Part shown: positions 26,361 to 37,600 of the stretch, one piece after another
Position numbering within the stretch: position 1 is the stretch's first letter
Layout of the letters: every line of letters begins with the position of its first letter
From: Sciscionella sediminilitoris
GTDB taxonomy: Bacteria; Actinomycetota; Actinomycetes; Mycobacteriales; Pseudonocardiaceae
Assembly (NCBI RefSeq): GCF_000737195.2
Contig: NZ_JALM01000034.1
Span: forward strand, 97,590 to 161,589
DNA length: 64,000 nt
Direction: 5' to 3'
Program-made: the position numbers and the translations under genes
The notes under the pieces: model-generated
Told to the model about the DNA's origin: nothing
Database searches by the model: none
What the model saw: the letters and a program-made list of their open reading frames with translations, nothing else

Positions 26361-27161
26361 CTATCGGGTGGCCACCCGCCGGTAGCGTGCGGCGGCCAGC
26401 GGCAGGAAGACCGCGATGATCGCCACCGAGCACAGCACCGTGTAGAGCGCGGCGTGCTCGGCGGGCCAGCCGACCGGTTGCGGGAGGTTCGCCGGGGTCG
26501 GGTTACCGAACAGCACGCGGGTGGCGCCCGCGACCGCGGTGATCGGGTTCCACTCGGCGATCGCGGAGAGCCCGCTCGGCATCGCGCTCACCGAGACGAA
26601 CCCCGAGGAGATGAAGGTGACCGGGAACAGCCAGATGAGCCCGGCGCTCATCGCGACCTCCACGGAAGGAGCGATGAGCCCGATCCAGGCGCCCACCCAG
26701 GACATCGCGAAGGCGAACAGCAGGATCAGCAGGTAGGCCAGCACCGCGTCCAGTGCGCTGCCCCGGATCCGCCAGCCGATGGCCAGCCCGCACAGTGAGG
26801 TGACCACGAGTGAGACCGTGCTCGCGGTGAGATCGGATGTGGTGCGCCCGATGATCACCGCGACGCGGGACATGGGCAGCGCGCGCAGCCGGTCCACGAA
26901 CCCGCGCTGCAGGTCATTGGCGAATCCGATGGTGGTGAACGCGGCGTTGAAGGCCATGGTCTGCGCGAAGATCCCGCCCATCAGGAACTCGCGATAGGCG
27001 TCACCGCCGAGGCTCCCGCCGAACACGTAGGCGAGCAGCAGCACGAACATGATCGGCTGGGCGGTGGAGGTGAGCAGGGTGCCCGGTGTCCGGCGCAGAT
27101 TCAGCAGGTTGCGCCAGGCGATGATGTGCGCGTCCCGTCCGACGCGGAGCAGGGTCGTCAT
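26361..27161 (-). CDS. ABC-2 type permease (DrrB-like), export component
   Basis: This 266-residue protein has six hydrophobic spans and the ABC-2/DrrB signatures: an N-terminal RNLLNLRRTPGTLL, a PIMFVLLLAYVFGGS first-span region, DRLRALPMSRVAVIIGR in the cytoplasmic loop, and FPVTFISSGFVSVSAMP near the C-terminus. It would form the channel of a drug or lipopeptide exporter with the ATPase encoded immediately upstream (ATGA overlap). Its position next to the NRPS genes, transcribed away from them, suggests product export or self-resistance. Confidence 0.9.
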   Translation of the reverse strand: MTTLLRVGRDAHIIAWRNLLNLRRTPGTLLTSTAQPIMFVLLLAYVFGGSLGGDAYREFLMGGIFAQTMAFNAAFTTIGFANDLQRGFVDRLRALPMSRVAVIIGRTTSDLTASTVSLVVTSLCGLAIGWRIRGSALDAVLAYLLILLFAFAMSWVGAWIGLIAPSVEVAMSAGLIWLFPVTFISSGFVSVSAMPSGLSAIAEWNPITAVAGATRVLFGNPTPANLPQPVGWPAEHAALYTVLCSVAIIAVFLPLAAARYRRVATR

Positions 27162-28198
27162 GAGGTGAGCTCCCCGGTGCGGTCCGGCTCCATCGCGGGT
27201 TCCTCGGTGAGCGCGAGGAAGACGTCGTCCAGCGTGGCCCGGCGCAGCGCCATGTCCAGCGGCTCGATGCCCGCCTCGGTGAAGCGCCGCAGCGCCTCGG
27301 TCATGGCGGAGCGTCCGTGCGGCACGGCGACCTCGACGCGCCGGTTGACCGGATCCACCGTGGGCGTGCTCTGGGCGAGCGCGCCCAGGATCCTCGCGGT
27401 GACCTCGAGCTCCTCGACGGGCACGGTCACGTCCAGCCGTTGTCCTCCGGTGCGTGCCTTGAGCTGATCCGGGGTGCCTCGTTCGACGATCCGGCCCGCG
27501 GACAGCACCGCGATCCGGCCGGCGAGCCGATCGGCTTCCTCCAGATACTGGGTGGTCAGCAGCACGGTCGCGCCCTCGGCCACCAGCTCCCCGATGATCT
27601 CCCAGGTGTCCATCCTGCTGCGCGGATCGAGCCCGGTCGTGGGTTCATCGAGCACCACCAGCTCGGGTCTGGCCAGCAGTGCACCGGCGAGGTCGAGCCT
27701 GCGCCGCATCCCGCCGGAATAGTGCTGTGCGCGCCGGTCGGCCGCCTCGGTCAGCCGGAACCGGCCCAGCATCTCGGTGGCGCGGGAGCGAGCCGTGCGC
27801 CGCGACATTCCGTAGAGCCTGCCGACGAGGTAGAGGTTCTCCGCGCCGGTCAGTTTCTCGTCGACCGAGGCGAACTGGCCGGAGAGCCCGATCGAGCGGC
27901 GCACCGCCTCGGGCTCGGTGGTGGTGTCGTGCCCGCCGACGGTGATGCGGCCGCTGTCCGGGCGCAGCAGCGTGGCCAGCATGCGCACGATCGTCGTCTT
28001 GCCCGCTCCGTTCGGGCCGAGCAGGCCGAAGATCGATCCGCGCGGCACGCTGAGGTCCACACCGTCGACGGCACGGGTGTCGCCAAACGATTTGCACAGC
28101 GATCGGATTCGCAAAAGTGGTTCGCCCAACTTTTGCGTATCCTGATTCGTATTCTCGTCGTTGTCAACGAGCCGCCGTGGCGACCGTTCATTGTTCAT
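27158..28198 (-). CDS. ABC transporter ATP-binding protein (DrrA-like)
   Basis: The 346-residue ATPase has Walker A GPNGAGKTT (about residue 61), signature YSGGM (about 160), Walker B LVVLDEPTTGLD and a DrrA-type TTQYLEEADRL in place of the usual H-loop His. A DrrA C-terminal accessory domain follows (about 245-330). This subtype powers daunorubicin-resistance-like exporters. It is coupled to the permease gene by ATGA. The start at 28198 faces the 470-nt gap before the NRPS genes. Residues 1-25 are poorly conserved, so a later start is possible. Confidence 0.9.
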   Translation of the reverse strand: MNNERSPRRLVDNDENTNQDTQKLGEPLLRIRSLCKSFGDTRAVDGVDLSVPRGSIFGLLGPNGAGKTTIVRMLATLLRPDSGRITVGGHDTTTEPEAVRRSIGLSGQFASVDEKLTGAENLYLVGRLYGMSRRTARSRATEMLGRFRLTEAADRRAQHYSGGMRRRLDLAGALLARPELVVLDEPTTGLDPRSRMDTWEIIGELVAEGATVLLTTQYLEEADRLAGRIAVLSAGRIVERGTPDQLKARTGGQRLDVTVPVEELEVTARILGALAQSTPTVDPVNRRVEVAVPHGRSAMTEALRRFTEAGIEPLDMALRRATLDDVFLALTEEPAMEPDRTGELTS

Positions 28199-28668
28199 TG
28201 GCCGACCGAAGTGTGTTGTGCGACAGTTCCGTTCCGTGGTTCCGTCAGCGATTTGTCAGCGATTCGTATGCGCCAGGAAGTATCGGCGATTTCCGCCGTT
28301 TTTCGGCGGTTTCGCGAATCGTCGCAGGTGCAAAGGCTTCTTATCGGCTTCCACGCTCGCATGTCCGCGCTGCGCCGCACAATGGGGATCCCCTCGCAGG
28401 GGGAACTTGAAATCGGCGACATCCGCCGAACGTCGGCGCGGCCGTCACGGGTAGTAGCGCGGTCGTCCTTCCTGCGGAGCGAAATCCGCCTATTCCCGTC
28501 GTAGCAAGGAGGTCCGGGGTCCGAAGTCCTCACCCGGGCACCACCCGGAGTGCCGCGGACGGCAAGCCTACTGGCTGGTAAGCGGCTCCGGTGAGTGATA
28601 GGTTTCCCTCGGACATTACGCCGTCGAAACGTTGTCCTAACTTCAGTGAGCACAGACAGTGAGCGGGA
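28199..28668. promoter_or_regulatory. Divergent promoter region between ABC exporter and NRPS genes
   Basis: This 470-nt gap has no convincing gene. It is less GC-rich than its surroundings, especially near 28200-28390. A dyad CCGCCG-TTTTT-CGGCGG lies at 28293-28309, and an AAGGAGGTCC stretch near 28505 looks like a ribosome-binding site but has no start codon behind it. I see no IdeR-like iron box and no riboswitch pattern. The promoters for both directions should lie here, with a long untranslated leader on the NRPS side. Confidence 0.6.
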
Positions 28669-31600
28669 ATGGTCTCGTTGGACGATCAGTATTTGCCGTT
28701 GTCTTCCGCGCAGCGCGGTTTGTGGTATGCGCAATTGCTGTCCCCGAAGACACCGATCAACATCGCGCAAGTTATCGATATCCGCGGTGTTGTCGACCCC
28801 GCCTTGTTCGAACGTGCCGTCGAGCACACATTCGGCGAATTCGAAAATCTTCACGTCACCGTGTCCGAACGCGAGGGCGAGCCGGTTCAGCGGCGAAATG
28901 GAGCAGCCCGTTGCTCCATCCAGGTGATTGATTTCAGCGCCGAATCCGAGCCTGCGCAGCGGGCGCAGGAGTGGATCCGGGCGGACTGCGCCGCCGAGGT
29001 CGACCTGGCGCGGGATCCGCTCGCCTCGGTCGCGCTGCTCGCACTCGCCGCGGATCACTGGCAGGTACTGCTGCGGGCGCACCACATCGTATGCGACGGG
29101 CAGACCGGCGCGTGGGTCCTGGCCCGGCTCGCCGAGGTGTACAGCGCCATGGCGGGGGATTCGGCACCGCCCGCGATGGACTACGGCACGGTCGAGGACC
29201 TGCTCGCCGAGGATGCCCGCTACCGGGAGTCCGGCCGTGCGGAGACCGATGAAGAGTTCTGGCGCCGGATCGCGGGCGAGCTTCCGGAACCGGCGAGCCT
29301 CGCCGGGCGAACGGCGGCGCCGAGTATGGACCCGGTGCGCGCCCCCGGGGCGCTGTCCAGCTCGGCGGCGGAGGGGCTCGAGGCGGCGGCTCGGTTGCTG
29401 CACGGCACCGTCCCGGTGCTGGCTCTCGCCGCGTTCGCCACCTACCTCGGCAGGCTGACCGACCGCCGCGAGGTGGTGCTGAGCGTTCCGGTGATGGCCC
29501 GCAGGGGTACCCGGATCAAGGGCGTCGCCGGGATGGCCTCGAACGTGCTTCCGCTGCGGCTGCGGCTGGACGAACAGGACACGGTCGGCGCGCGCGTGGC
29601 ACGGGCGCGGGCCGAACTGTTCTCCGTGCTGCGCCATGAGCGGTTCCGGGGCGAGCGGCTGACCGGCGGCAGGCAGGCGCGGTTCGGGCCGATGGTGAAC
29701 ATGATGCCGTTCTTCCCGGAGCTGCGTTTCGGCTCCGCGCCCGCGAGCATGCGGGTACACGCCGCGGGCACCGTGGACGACCTCTCGGTCACGATGTATC
29801 ACGGCGGCAGCGCCGAGCACGCCTTCCGGGTGGACTTCGAGGCCAATCCGGCGCTGTACTCGGCGGAGCAGCTGCGCGGGCACCACGAACGCTTCCTGCG
29901 GTTCCTGCGAGTGTTCGCGAACGCGGGGGAGCACGCCAGGGTCTCGGCGATCGACGTGCTGGACGAGGACGAGCGCCACCGGGTGCTGCACGGGTGGAAC
30001 AAGACGGCCCGGTTGGGGAACCCGCGCACCATTCCGGACCGGTTCGCGCGTGCGGTGCGGGCGAACCCGGACGCGGTGGCGGTGACCTCCGCCGCGGGCA
30101 GCCTGAGCTATGCCGAGTTGAACGCGCGGGCCAATCGGCTCGCCCGGGCGCTGATCGAACAAGGGGTGGGCGCGGAGCAGCGGGTCGCGGTGGCGCTGGG
30201 CCGTTCGGCGGACGCGGTCGTCGCACTGCTCGGGGTGAGCAAGACCGGCGCGGCCTATGTCCCGCTGGACCGGCATTCCCCGCCGGAACGGGCGCGGGTG
30301 GTGCTCAAGGACGCCGCCCCGGTGTGCGCGATCACCGACGAGGAGTGCGCCGAACTGATCGGGGACACACTGCCCAGGATCGAGCTCGGCGGTCTCGACC
30401 GGTACTCGGCCGCGGACCTCGGTGACCCGGCCCCGCGAGCGGACAATGCCGCCTACGTCATCTACACCTCGGGGTCCACCGGCCGTCCCAAGGGAGTGCT
30501 CGTCAGCCACGCCAACGTGTCGAACCTGGCCGACTGGGCACTGGACCGGCTCGGCGCCGATGCCTTCCGGAACGTGCTCGCCACGACCCCGCTGACCTTC
30601 GACGTCTCCGTGTTCGACACGTTGATCCCGCTGCTGGTCGGCGGCGGTATCGAAGTGCTCGAGGATGTGCTCGAACTGGCCGACCGGCCGCGGTGGGCGA
30701 GCCTGCTGTGCGCGGTTCCCTCTGCGCTCGCCGCGGTCGCCGATTCCGGTGCGCTGGAGGGAATCGAACGGATCGCGCTCGCCGGGGAGGCAGTCCCGCC
30801 GCGGCTGGTGCGCAGGCTGCGTGAGCTCGCCCCGGACGCCGCGCTGGCGAACATCTACGGGCCGACCGAGGCCTGCGTGTACGCCACCGCATGGTTCGAT
30901 GACGGTCGCGCGGACGCGGCCGCCCCGATCGGTGCCCCGCTGGCGAACGTGCGCGCCTATGTACTCGATCGCGGGTGCCGCCCGGTCCCGCCCGGAGTGG
31001 CCGGTGAGCTGTACCTCGCGGGCGCCGGACTGGCCCGTGGCTACCTCAACCGCGCGGGGCGTTCCGCGGAACGGTTCGTCGCCTGCCCGTTCGGTGCTCC
31101 GGGAGAGCGGATGTACCGCACCGGGGATGTGGTGCGGTGGAACGAATCCGGTGATCTCGTCTACCTCGGCAGGGCGGATTTCCAGGTGAAGGTGCGGGGT
31201 TTCCGCATCGAGACCGGGGAGATCGAATCGTCGCTCGCCGAGCATCCGAGCGTCACCGAGGCGGCGGTGCTCGCCCGCGAGGACGGGCCGGGGGAGAAGC
31301 GGCTGGTCGGCTACGTGACCCCGGCGACCGGTGTGGGTGCCGATCCGGACCTGTTGCGGCGCTATCTGGCCGGTCTGCTCCCGGACTACATGGTTCCCGC
31401 GGTGATCCTGGTGGTCGAGGCTTTCCCGCTCGGCGCGAGCGGGAAACTCGATCGGTCGGCGCTTCCCGCTCCGCCGCGAGAGTCGGGCTCGGGCGCGCGC
31501 GAACCGAGGGACGGGATCGAAGCGACCCTGTGCGGCATCATCGCGGATGTGCTGGGGCGCTCCGAGGTGGGACCGGCCGAGAGGTTCTTCGACATCGGCG

Positions 31601-34600
31601 GCGACTCGCTCTCCGCGACCAGGGTGATCGCCAGGGCACGCGCCGAACTGGGCGCGGACCTGGGTGTGCGGCAACTGTTCGAGACTCCCACCGCGGCCGG
31701 GCTCGCCGCGGCCTGTGCCGACGCGGGGGCGGCCGACGATTCCGGGGTGCGCCGGATGCCACGCCCGGAACGGATCCCGGTTTCCGACGCCCAGTACCGG
31801 CTGTGGTTCCTGAACCGGATGGAACCGGCGAGTACCTACAACATGCCGTTCGCCGTGCAGCTGACCGGGTCCGTGGACCTCGACGCACTGCTCGCCGCGT
31901 TCGCGGATGTCGCGCAGCGGCACGAGAGCCTGCGTACGGTGTTCCCGGAGATCGACGGCCGCCCGTATCAGGAGATCCTCACCGAGGGCGCCAGGCCGGA
32001 CGTGGTCCACATCGAACAGTCCGAAGTGGAGGGTCAGCTCGCCGAATTCGCCCGCGAGGCCATCGATATCGCCACGGAACCACCGGTGCGCGCCAGGCTG
32101 TTGCGGATCAGCGAGCGGGAACACGTACTCGCCGTGGTGCTGCACCACATCGCCGCGGACGGCTGGTCGCTGCGCCCACTCGCCGCGGACCTGGAATACG
32201 CCTACGCGGCACGGCTTTCCGGGCACACACCGCAGTGGTCCCCGCTTCCGGTGCAGTACGCGGACTATGCGCTGGGTCAGCAGGAACGGCTCACCGGAGC
32301 GGTACTGGAGCGCCAGCGCGACTACTGGACGGAGAAGCTGCGCGGGATCCCGGCCGAACTGGAGCTGCCCGCCGATCATCAGCGCGGGCCGAACCCGACA
32401 GGGGCGGGCGGGTCGCTCGAATTCACCGTAGACGCGCCGACCCACCGGCAGGTGCGGGACCTGGCTCGGCGCACCGGGACCACGCCGTTCATGGTGCTGC
32501 ACGGTGCGCTCGCGCTGCTGCTGACCCGGCTCGGCGCGGGCGAGGACATCCCGATCGGAACACCGGTGGCCGGCCGCGCGGATCCGGCACTCGAGCGGTT
32601 GATCGGAGTGTTCGTCAACACGGTCGTACTGCGCGCCGACACCAGCGGTGACCCGAGCTTCCTCGAACTGCTGGACCGTCTGCGGCACACGGACCTCGAA
32701 GCGTTCGCCCATGCCGACATCCCGTTCGAGCGGCTCGTCGAGGAACTCAACCCGGATCGCGCGGTCGGACGGCATCCGCTGTTCCAAGTGGCGCTCAGCT
32801 TCCAGCACGAGGAAGACCCGCGGATCCGGTTCGCCGGGGCGAGCACCACGATCCGGCGGCTGGATTCCGGGACGGCCAAGTTCGACCTCTCGCTCGGATT
32901 CCGCGCCGGAACCGAGTCCGATGGGCTGACGGCCACCCTCGAGTACGCGCGCGAACTGTTCGAACCGGACAGTGCCCGTGCGTTCGGTGAGCGGTTCCTG
33001 CGGTTGTTGCATGCGGTCCTTGCCGATCCGGGGACACCGCCCGATTCGCGGGTGCTGCTCACCGAGGCCGAACGCGCCGCGATCGAGCGCCCGCTCGCGG
33101 AATCGGCCCCGACCGGGACACTGGTTGAGCTCTTCGAGCAGGCGGTGCGCGCCCATCCGGACCGGACCGCCGTGATCGCCGAGGGACGGCGGCTGAGCTA
33201 CCGCGAACTCAACGCGCGGGCGAACGCCCTGGCGCGCAGGCTGATCGCGGCCGGAGCCGGTCCGGAGCGTTTCGTGGCCCTGCTGTTGCCGCGCTCGGCG
33301 GAACTGGTGATCGGCGTACTGGGTGTGCTCAAGGCCGGGGCGGCCTATCTGCCGATCGATCCGGGCTACCCGCGCGAACGCATCGCCTTCCTGCTGGCGG
33401 ACGCCGGACCGGTGGCCACGGTGACCGATCGGCCGGGCGAACTCGACGGCACGGTTGTGGTGCTCGATGACCGCGCCGAGGAACGGAACATCGAGCCGAC
33501 CGAACGCCGAAACCGGTTGCTGGCGGCGCATCCGGCGTACCTGATCCACACCTCGGGGTCCACCGGTGCGCCCAAGGGCGTGGTCGTCACGCACGCCAAT
33601 GTGGCGAGGCTGCTGCGCGCCTGCGCCGCCCGGTGCGCCTTCGACGAGCGGGACACCTGGACGCTGTTCCACTCCTACGCCTTCGATTTCTCCGTCTGGG
33701 AGCTGTGGGGGCCGCTCGGCAGCGGTGGCGCGCTCGTGGTGGTGGACTACGAGACCTCCCGTTCCCCGGAGGCGATGCTGCGGCTGCTCGAGCGCGAACG
33801 GGTCACGGTGCTCAGCCAGACACCTTCGGCGTTCTATCAGCTGGCGGCGGCCGATCAGGAGCGCGCGCACTCCGAGCTCGCGCTGCGGTACGTGATCTTC
33901 GGCGGGGAAGCGCTGGACATCCCGCGGCTCGCGGACTGGTACGCCCGGCACCGGGAGACCGCCCCGGTGCTGGTGAACATGTACGGCATCACCGAGACCA
34001 CGGTGCACGTGAGCTACCTGGAGCTCGGATCCGCGATGGCGGTACCGGGCACCGGCTCGCTGATCGGTGAGGCGCTCGGCGATCTGCGGATCCGCCTGCT
34101 CGACGACCGACTGCGTCCGGTGCCGGACGGGGTGCGCGGGGAGATGTACGTCGTCGGCGCGGGCCTCGCGCGTGGGTATCACGGACAGGCCGGGCTGAGC
34201 GCGAGCCGGTTCGTGGCCGATCCGTTCGCCCCCGGGCAGCGGATGTACCGCACCGGTGACCTCGCCCGCCGCCGTTTGGATGGCGGGCTGGAATACCTGG
34301 GACGCGGCGATTTCCAGGTGAAGATACGGGGATTCCGTATCGAGCTCGGCGAGGTGGAGAGCGCGCTGGCGGCGGAACGGAACGTCGCGGGCGCGGCAGC
34401 GGTGGTGCGGTACGCGGGAACCGAGGCCGCGCGGCTGGTCGGCTATGTGGTCGCCGCGGGGACCCCGCTCGACGCGGACGCGCTGCGCAGGTCGGTCGCC
34501 GGGCGGCTCCCGGCGCACCTGGTTCCCGCCAAGATCGTGGTGCTCGACCGTTTTCCGTTGACGGGAAACGGGAAACTCGATCGGGCCGCGCTTCCGGAAC

Positions 34601-37600
34601 CGGAGACGGGAACCGGTCAGGACTGGCAGCCGCCGCGCGGGCCGATCGAGGAGATCGTGTCCTCGGTGTTCGCCACGGTGCTCGGCGTCGCCCGGGTCGG
34701 CAGCAATGAGAACTTCTTCGAACTGGGCGGGAATTCGCTGTCCGCGACCCGGGTGCTGGCCCGGTTGCGCAGTGCGCTCGGTGTCGATCTCCCGGTGCGC
34801 GCCCTGTTCGAGCGCCCAGACCCCGCCGGTGCCGCCGCCGCGGTGGTCGAGGAGAAGGCCAAGGGTTCGGGTGTGCTTCCTGCGGTGGTGGGTGTTGGTC
34901 GTTCTGGGGTGTTGCCGTTGTCTGCGGGTCAGCGGCGGTTGTGGTTTTTGTCGAGGTTGGAGGGGGAGCGGTCGGTTTATCATATTGTGGTTGGTTTGCG
35001 GTTGTGTGGTGTGTTGGATGGGGGTGTTCTCGGTGTGGCGTTGGGGGATGTGGTCGGCAGGCATGAGGTGCTGCGCACGGTAATCCGCGAACAGGACGGA
35101 GTGCCGGGCCAGATCGTGCTCGATCCGCCGGAGATCACACTCCCTGTCGAGGAACACACAGCCGACTCCGTCGAACCGGCGGCGCGGGAATTCGCCAGGG
35201 AGGAATTCGACCTGGCAAACGACATCCCGATCCGGGGGCGGTTGTTCCGGCTCTCCGAAACCGAGCATGTGCTTGTGCTCGTGCTGCACCACATCGCCGC
35301 GGACGGCTGGTCGCTCGCCCCACTGGCCGGGGATGTGATGACCGCGTACGCGGCGCGGCTGCGTTCCCGGGAACCGGACTGGGCACCGCTTCCCGTGCAG
35401 TACGGGGATTTCGCGGTGTGGCAGCGGGATCTGCTCGAGCGGGCGGATCTCGTGGAGCGTCAGATCGGGTACTGGCGCGAACAGCTCGCCGAGCTTCCGG
35501 AGGAACTGCCGCTGCCCGCCGACCGGCCGCGCCCGGCGAACCCGAGCTATCGCGGCGCGATCGTGCCCATCGAGCTTCCCGCCGCACTGCACGCCGGGAT
35601 CGCGGAGCTGGCCCGCTGGCGAGGGGTCAGCGTGTTCATGGTGGTACAGGCGGGTTTGGCGGTCCTGCTGTCGAAGCTGGGCGGTACCGAGGATGTGCCG
35701 ATCGGAGCACCCGCGGGTGCACGGCCCGATCCGGTGCTGGACGATCTGGTCGGCGTCTTCCTGAACACGCTGGTGCTGCGTACGGATCTGTCCGGGAGGC
35801 CGAGTTTCACCGAACTGCTGGACCGGGTTCGCCGCACCGATGTGGACGCGTTCGCGCACGCGGATGTGCCGTTCGAGCACCTGGTCGACGAGTTCGCCCC
35901 CCAGCGGTCCATGGCTCGGCACCCGCTTTTCCAGGTGATGCTGGCCTTCCAGAACTTCGCGCCACCGCGACTGGATCTGGAAGGGCTGCGGGTCACCGCC
36001 GAACCGGTGGACACCGGGACCGCGAAGTTCGACCTGCTGTTCTCCCTCGCCGAGGCCGCCGACGGTGGCCTTTCCGGGGCGCTCGAGTACTCCACCGATC
36101 TGTTCGAGGAGACCACGGCACGGGAACTTGCCGAGCGCTTCGTGCGCGTACTGGAAGCCGTGGTCGCCGATCCGGACATCGCGGTCGCCGAGATCGAAGT
36201 GCTCTCCGCGGCGGAGCGCGAACTCGTGCTGCACGAGTGGAACGCCACCGAAACCGCGGCCGCCTCGGGAACCCTGCCGGATCTGTTCGACGCACAGGTG
36301 CTGCGTTCACCGGAGGCCGAGGCGGTGCGCTTCGCGGAAACGGCGCTGTCCTACCGGGAATTCGGTTCGCGGGCGCGCAGGCTCGGGCGCTACCTTGGCG
36401 GGCTCGGCGCCGGACCGGAGGCGCGGGTCGGCGTGCTGCTACCGCGCTCACTGGAACTGATGGTGGCGATATACGCGGTGCACCAGGCGGGCAGCGCCTA
36501 TGTCCCGCTCGATCCGGAGCTTCCCGCGGACCGGCTCGAGTTCCTGATCGCCGATTCCGCACCGGTGTGCGTGGTCACGACGCGCGCGCTGGTCTCGCTG
36601 GTGCCGGACGGAGTCACCACCGTGCTCGCGGACGAGGCAGAGTTGGCCGGGATACCGGACGGGCCACTGGACCGGGAACCGCACCCGGATCACGCGGCCT
36701 ATGTGTTGTACACATCCGGGTCCACCGGCCGCCCGAAAGGTGTGGTGGTCTCGCATGCCGCCGTGGTCAACCGGTTGGCGTGGATGCAGGACACGTACGA
36801 GTTGACGGCCGCCGACCGGGTACTGCAGAAGACGCCCATTTCCTTTGACGTGTCGGTGTGGGAACTGTTCTGGCCGCTGCTGGCCGGGAGTTCGCTCACG
36901 GTCGCTGAACCGGGCGGGCACCGCGATCCCGAGTACCTGAGCGGATTGTTCGAACGCGAGAAGATCACGGTCGCGCATTTCGTGCCCTCGATGCTCGGTG
37001 CCTTCCTGTCCGCCGGGGGACGCACGGGTGGGCTGCGCTCGGTGTTCTGTTCGGGCGAGGAACTACTCGCCGCCGTGGCGCGGGAGTTCCGGGCTGCATT
37101 CCCGGATGTGGCGCTGCACAATCTGTACGGTCCGACCGAGGCAGCCGTGGATGTGACCGCGCATCGCGTCGACGGCGGAGAGCCGGTCATCCCGATCGGG
37201 CGGCCGCTGTGGAACACCCGGCTCTATGTGCTGGACCGGTTTCTGCGCCCGGTTCCACCCGGGATCGCGGGCGAGCTGTACCTGTCCGGGGTGCAGCTCG
37301 CCCGCGGTTACACCGGGCGTCCCGGACTGACCGCGGAGCGGTTCGTGGCTTGCCCGTTCGGGGCGGGGGAGCGGATGTACCGGACCGGTGACCTGGTGCG
37401 GTGGGATCGTTCCGGTGCGCTGGTCTATCTGGGCCGCACCGATTTCCAGGTGAAGGTGCGTGGTCAGCGGATCGAGCTCGCGGAGATCGAACTGGCCCTC
37501 GCAAGCCTGGACGGTGTCGCGCAGACCGTGGTGACCACCGCGGCGGGCCCGGGTGGCGAGACCGTTCTCGCCGGATACCTGGTCGCGGCACCGGACACCA

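Noticed and set aside
28293..28309. CCGCCG-TTTTT-CGGCGG dyad as an intrinsic terminator or riboswitch
   Set aside because: The stem is only 6 bp, there is no T tract, and it sits between divergent genes where no transcript needs to end. It may be regulatory, but nothing specific supports that.
28199..28668. Iron box (IdeR/DmdR) that would make the cluster a siderophore
   Set aside because: No TTAGGTTAGGCTAACC-like match is present, and no hydroxylase, formyltransferase or DHB genes accompany the NRPSs.
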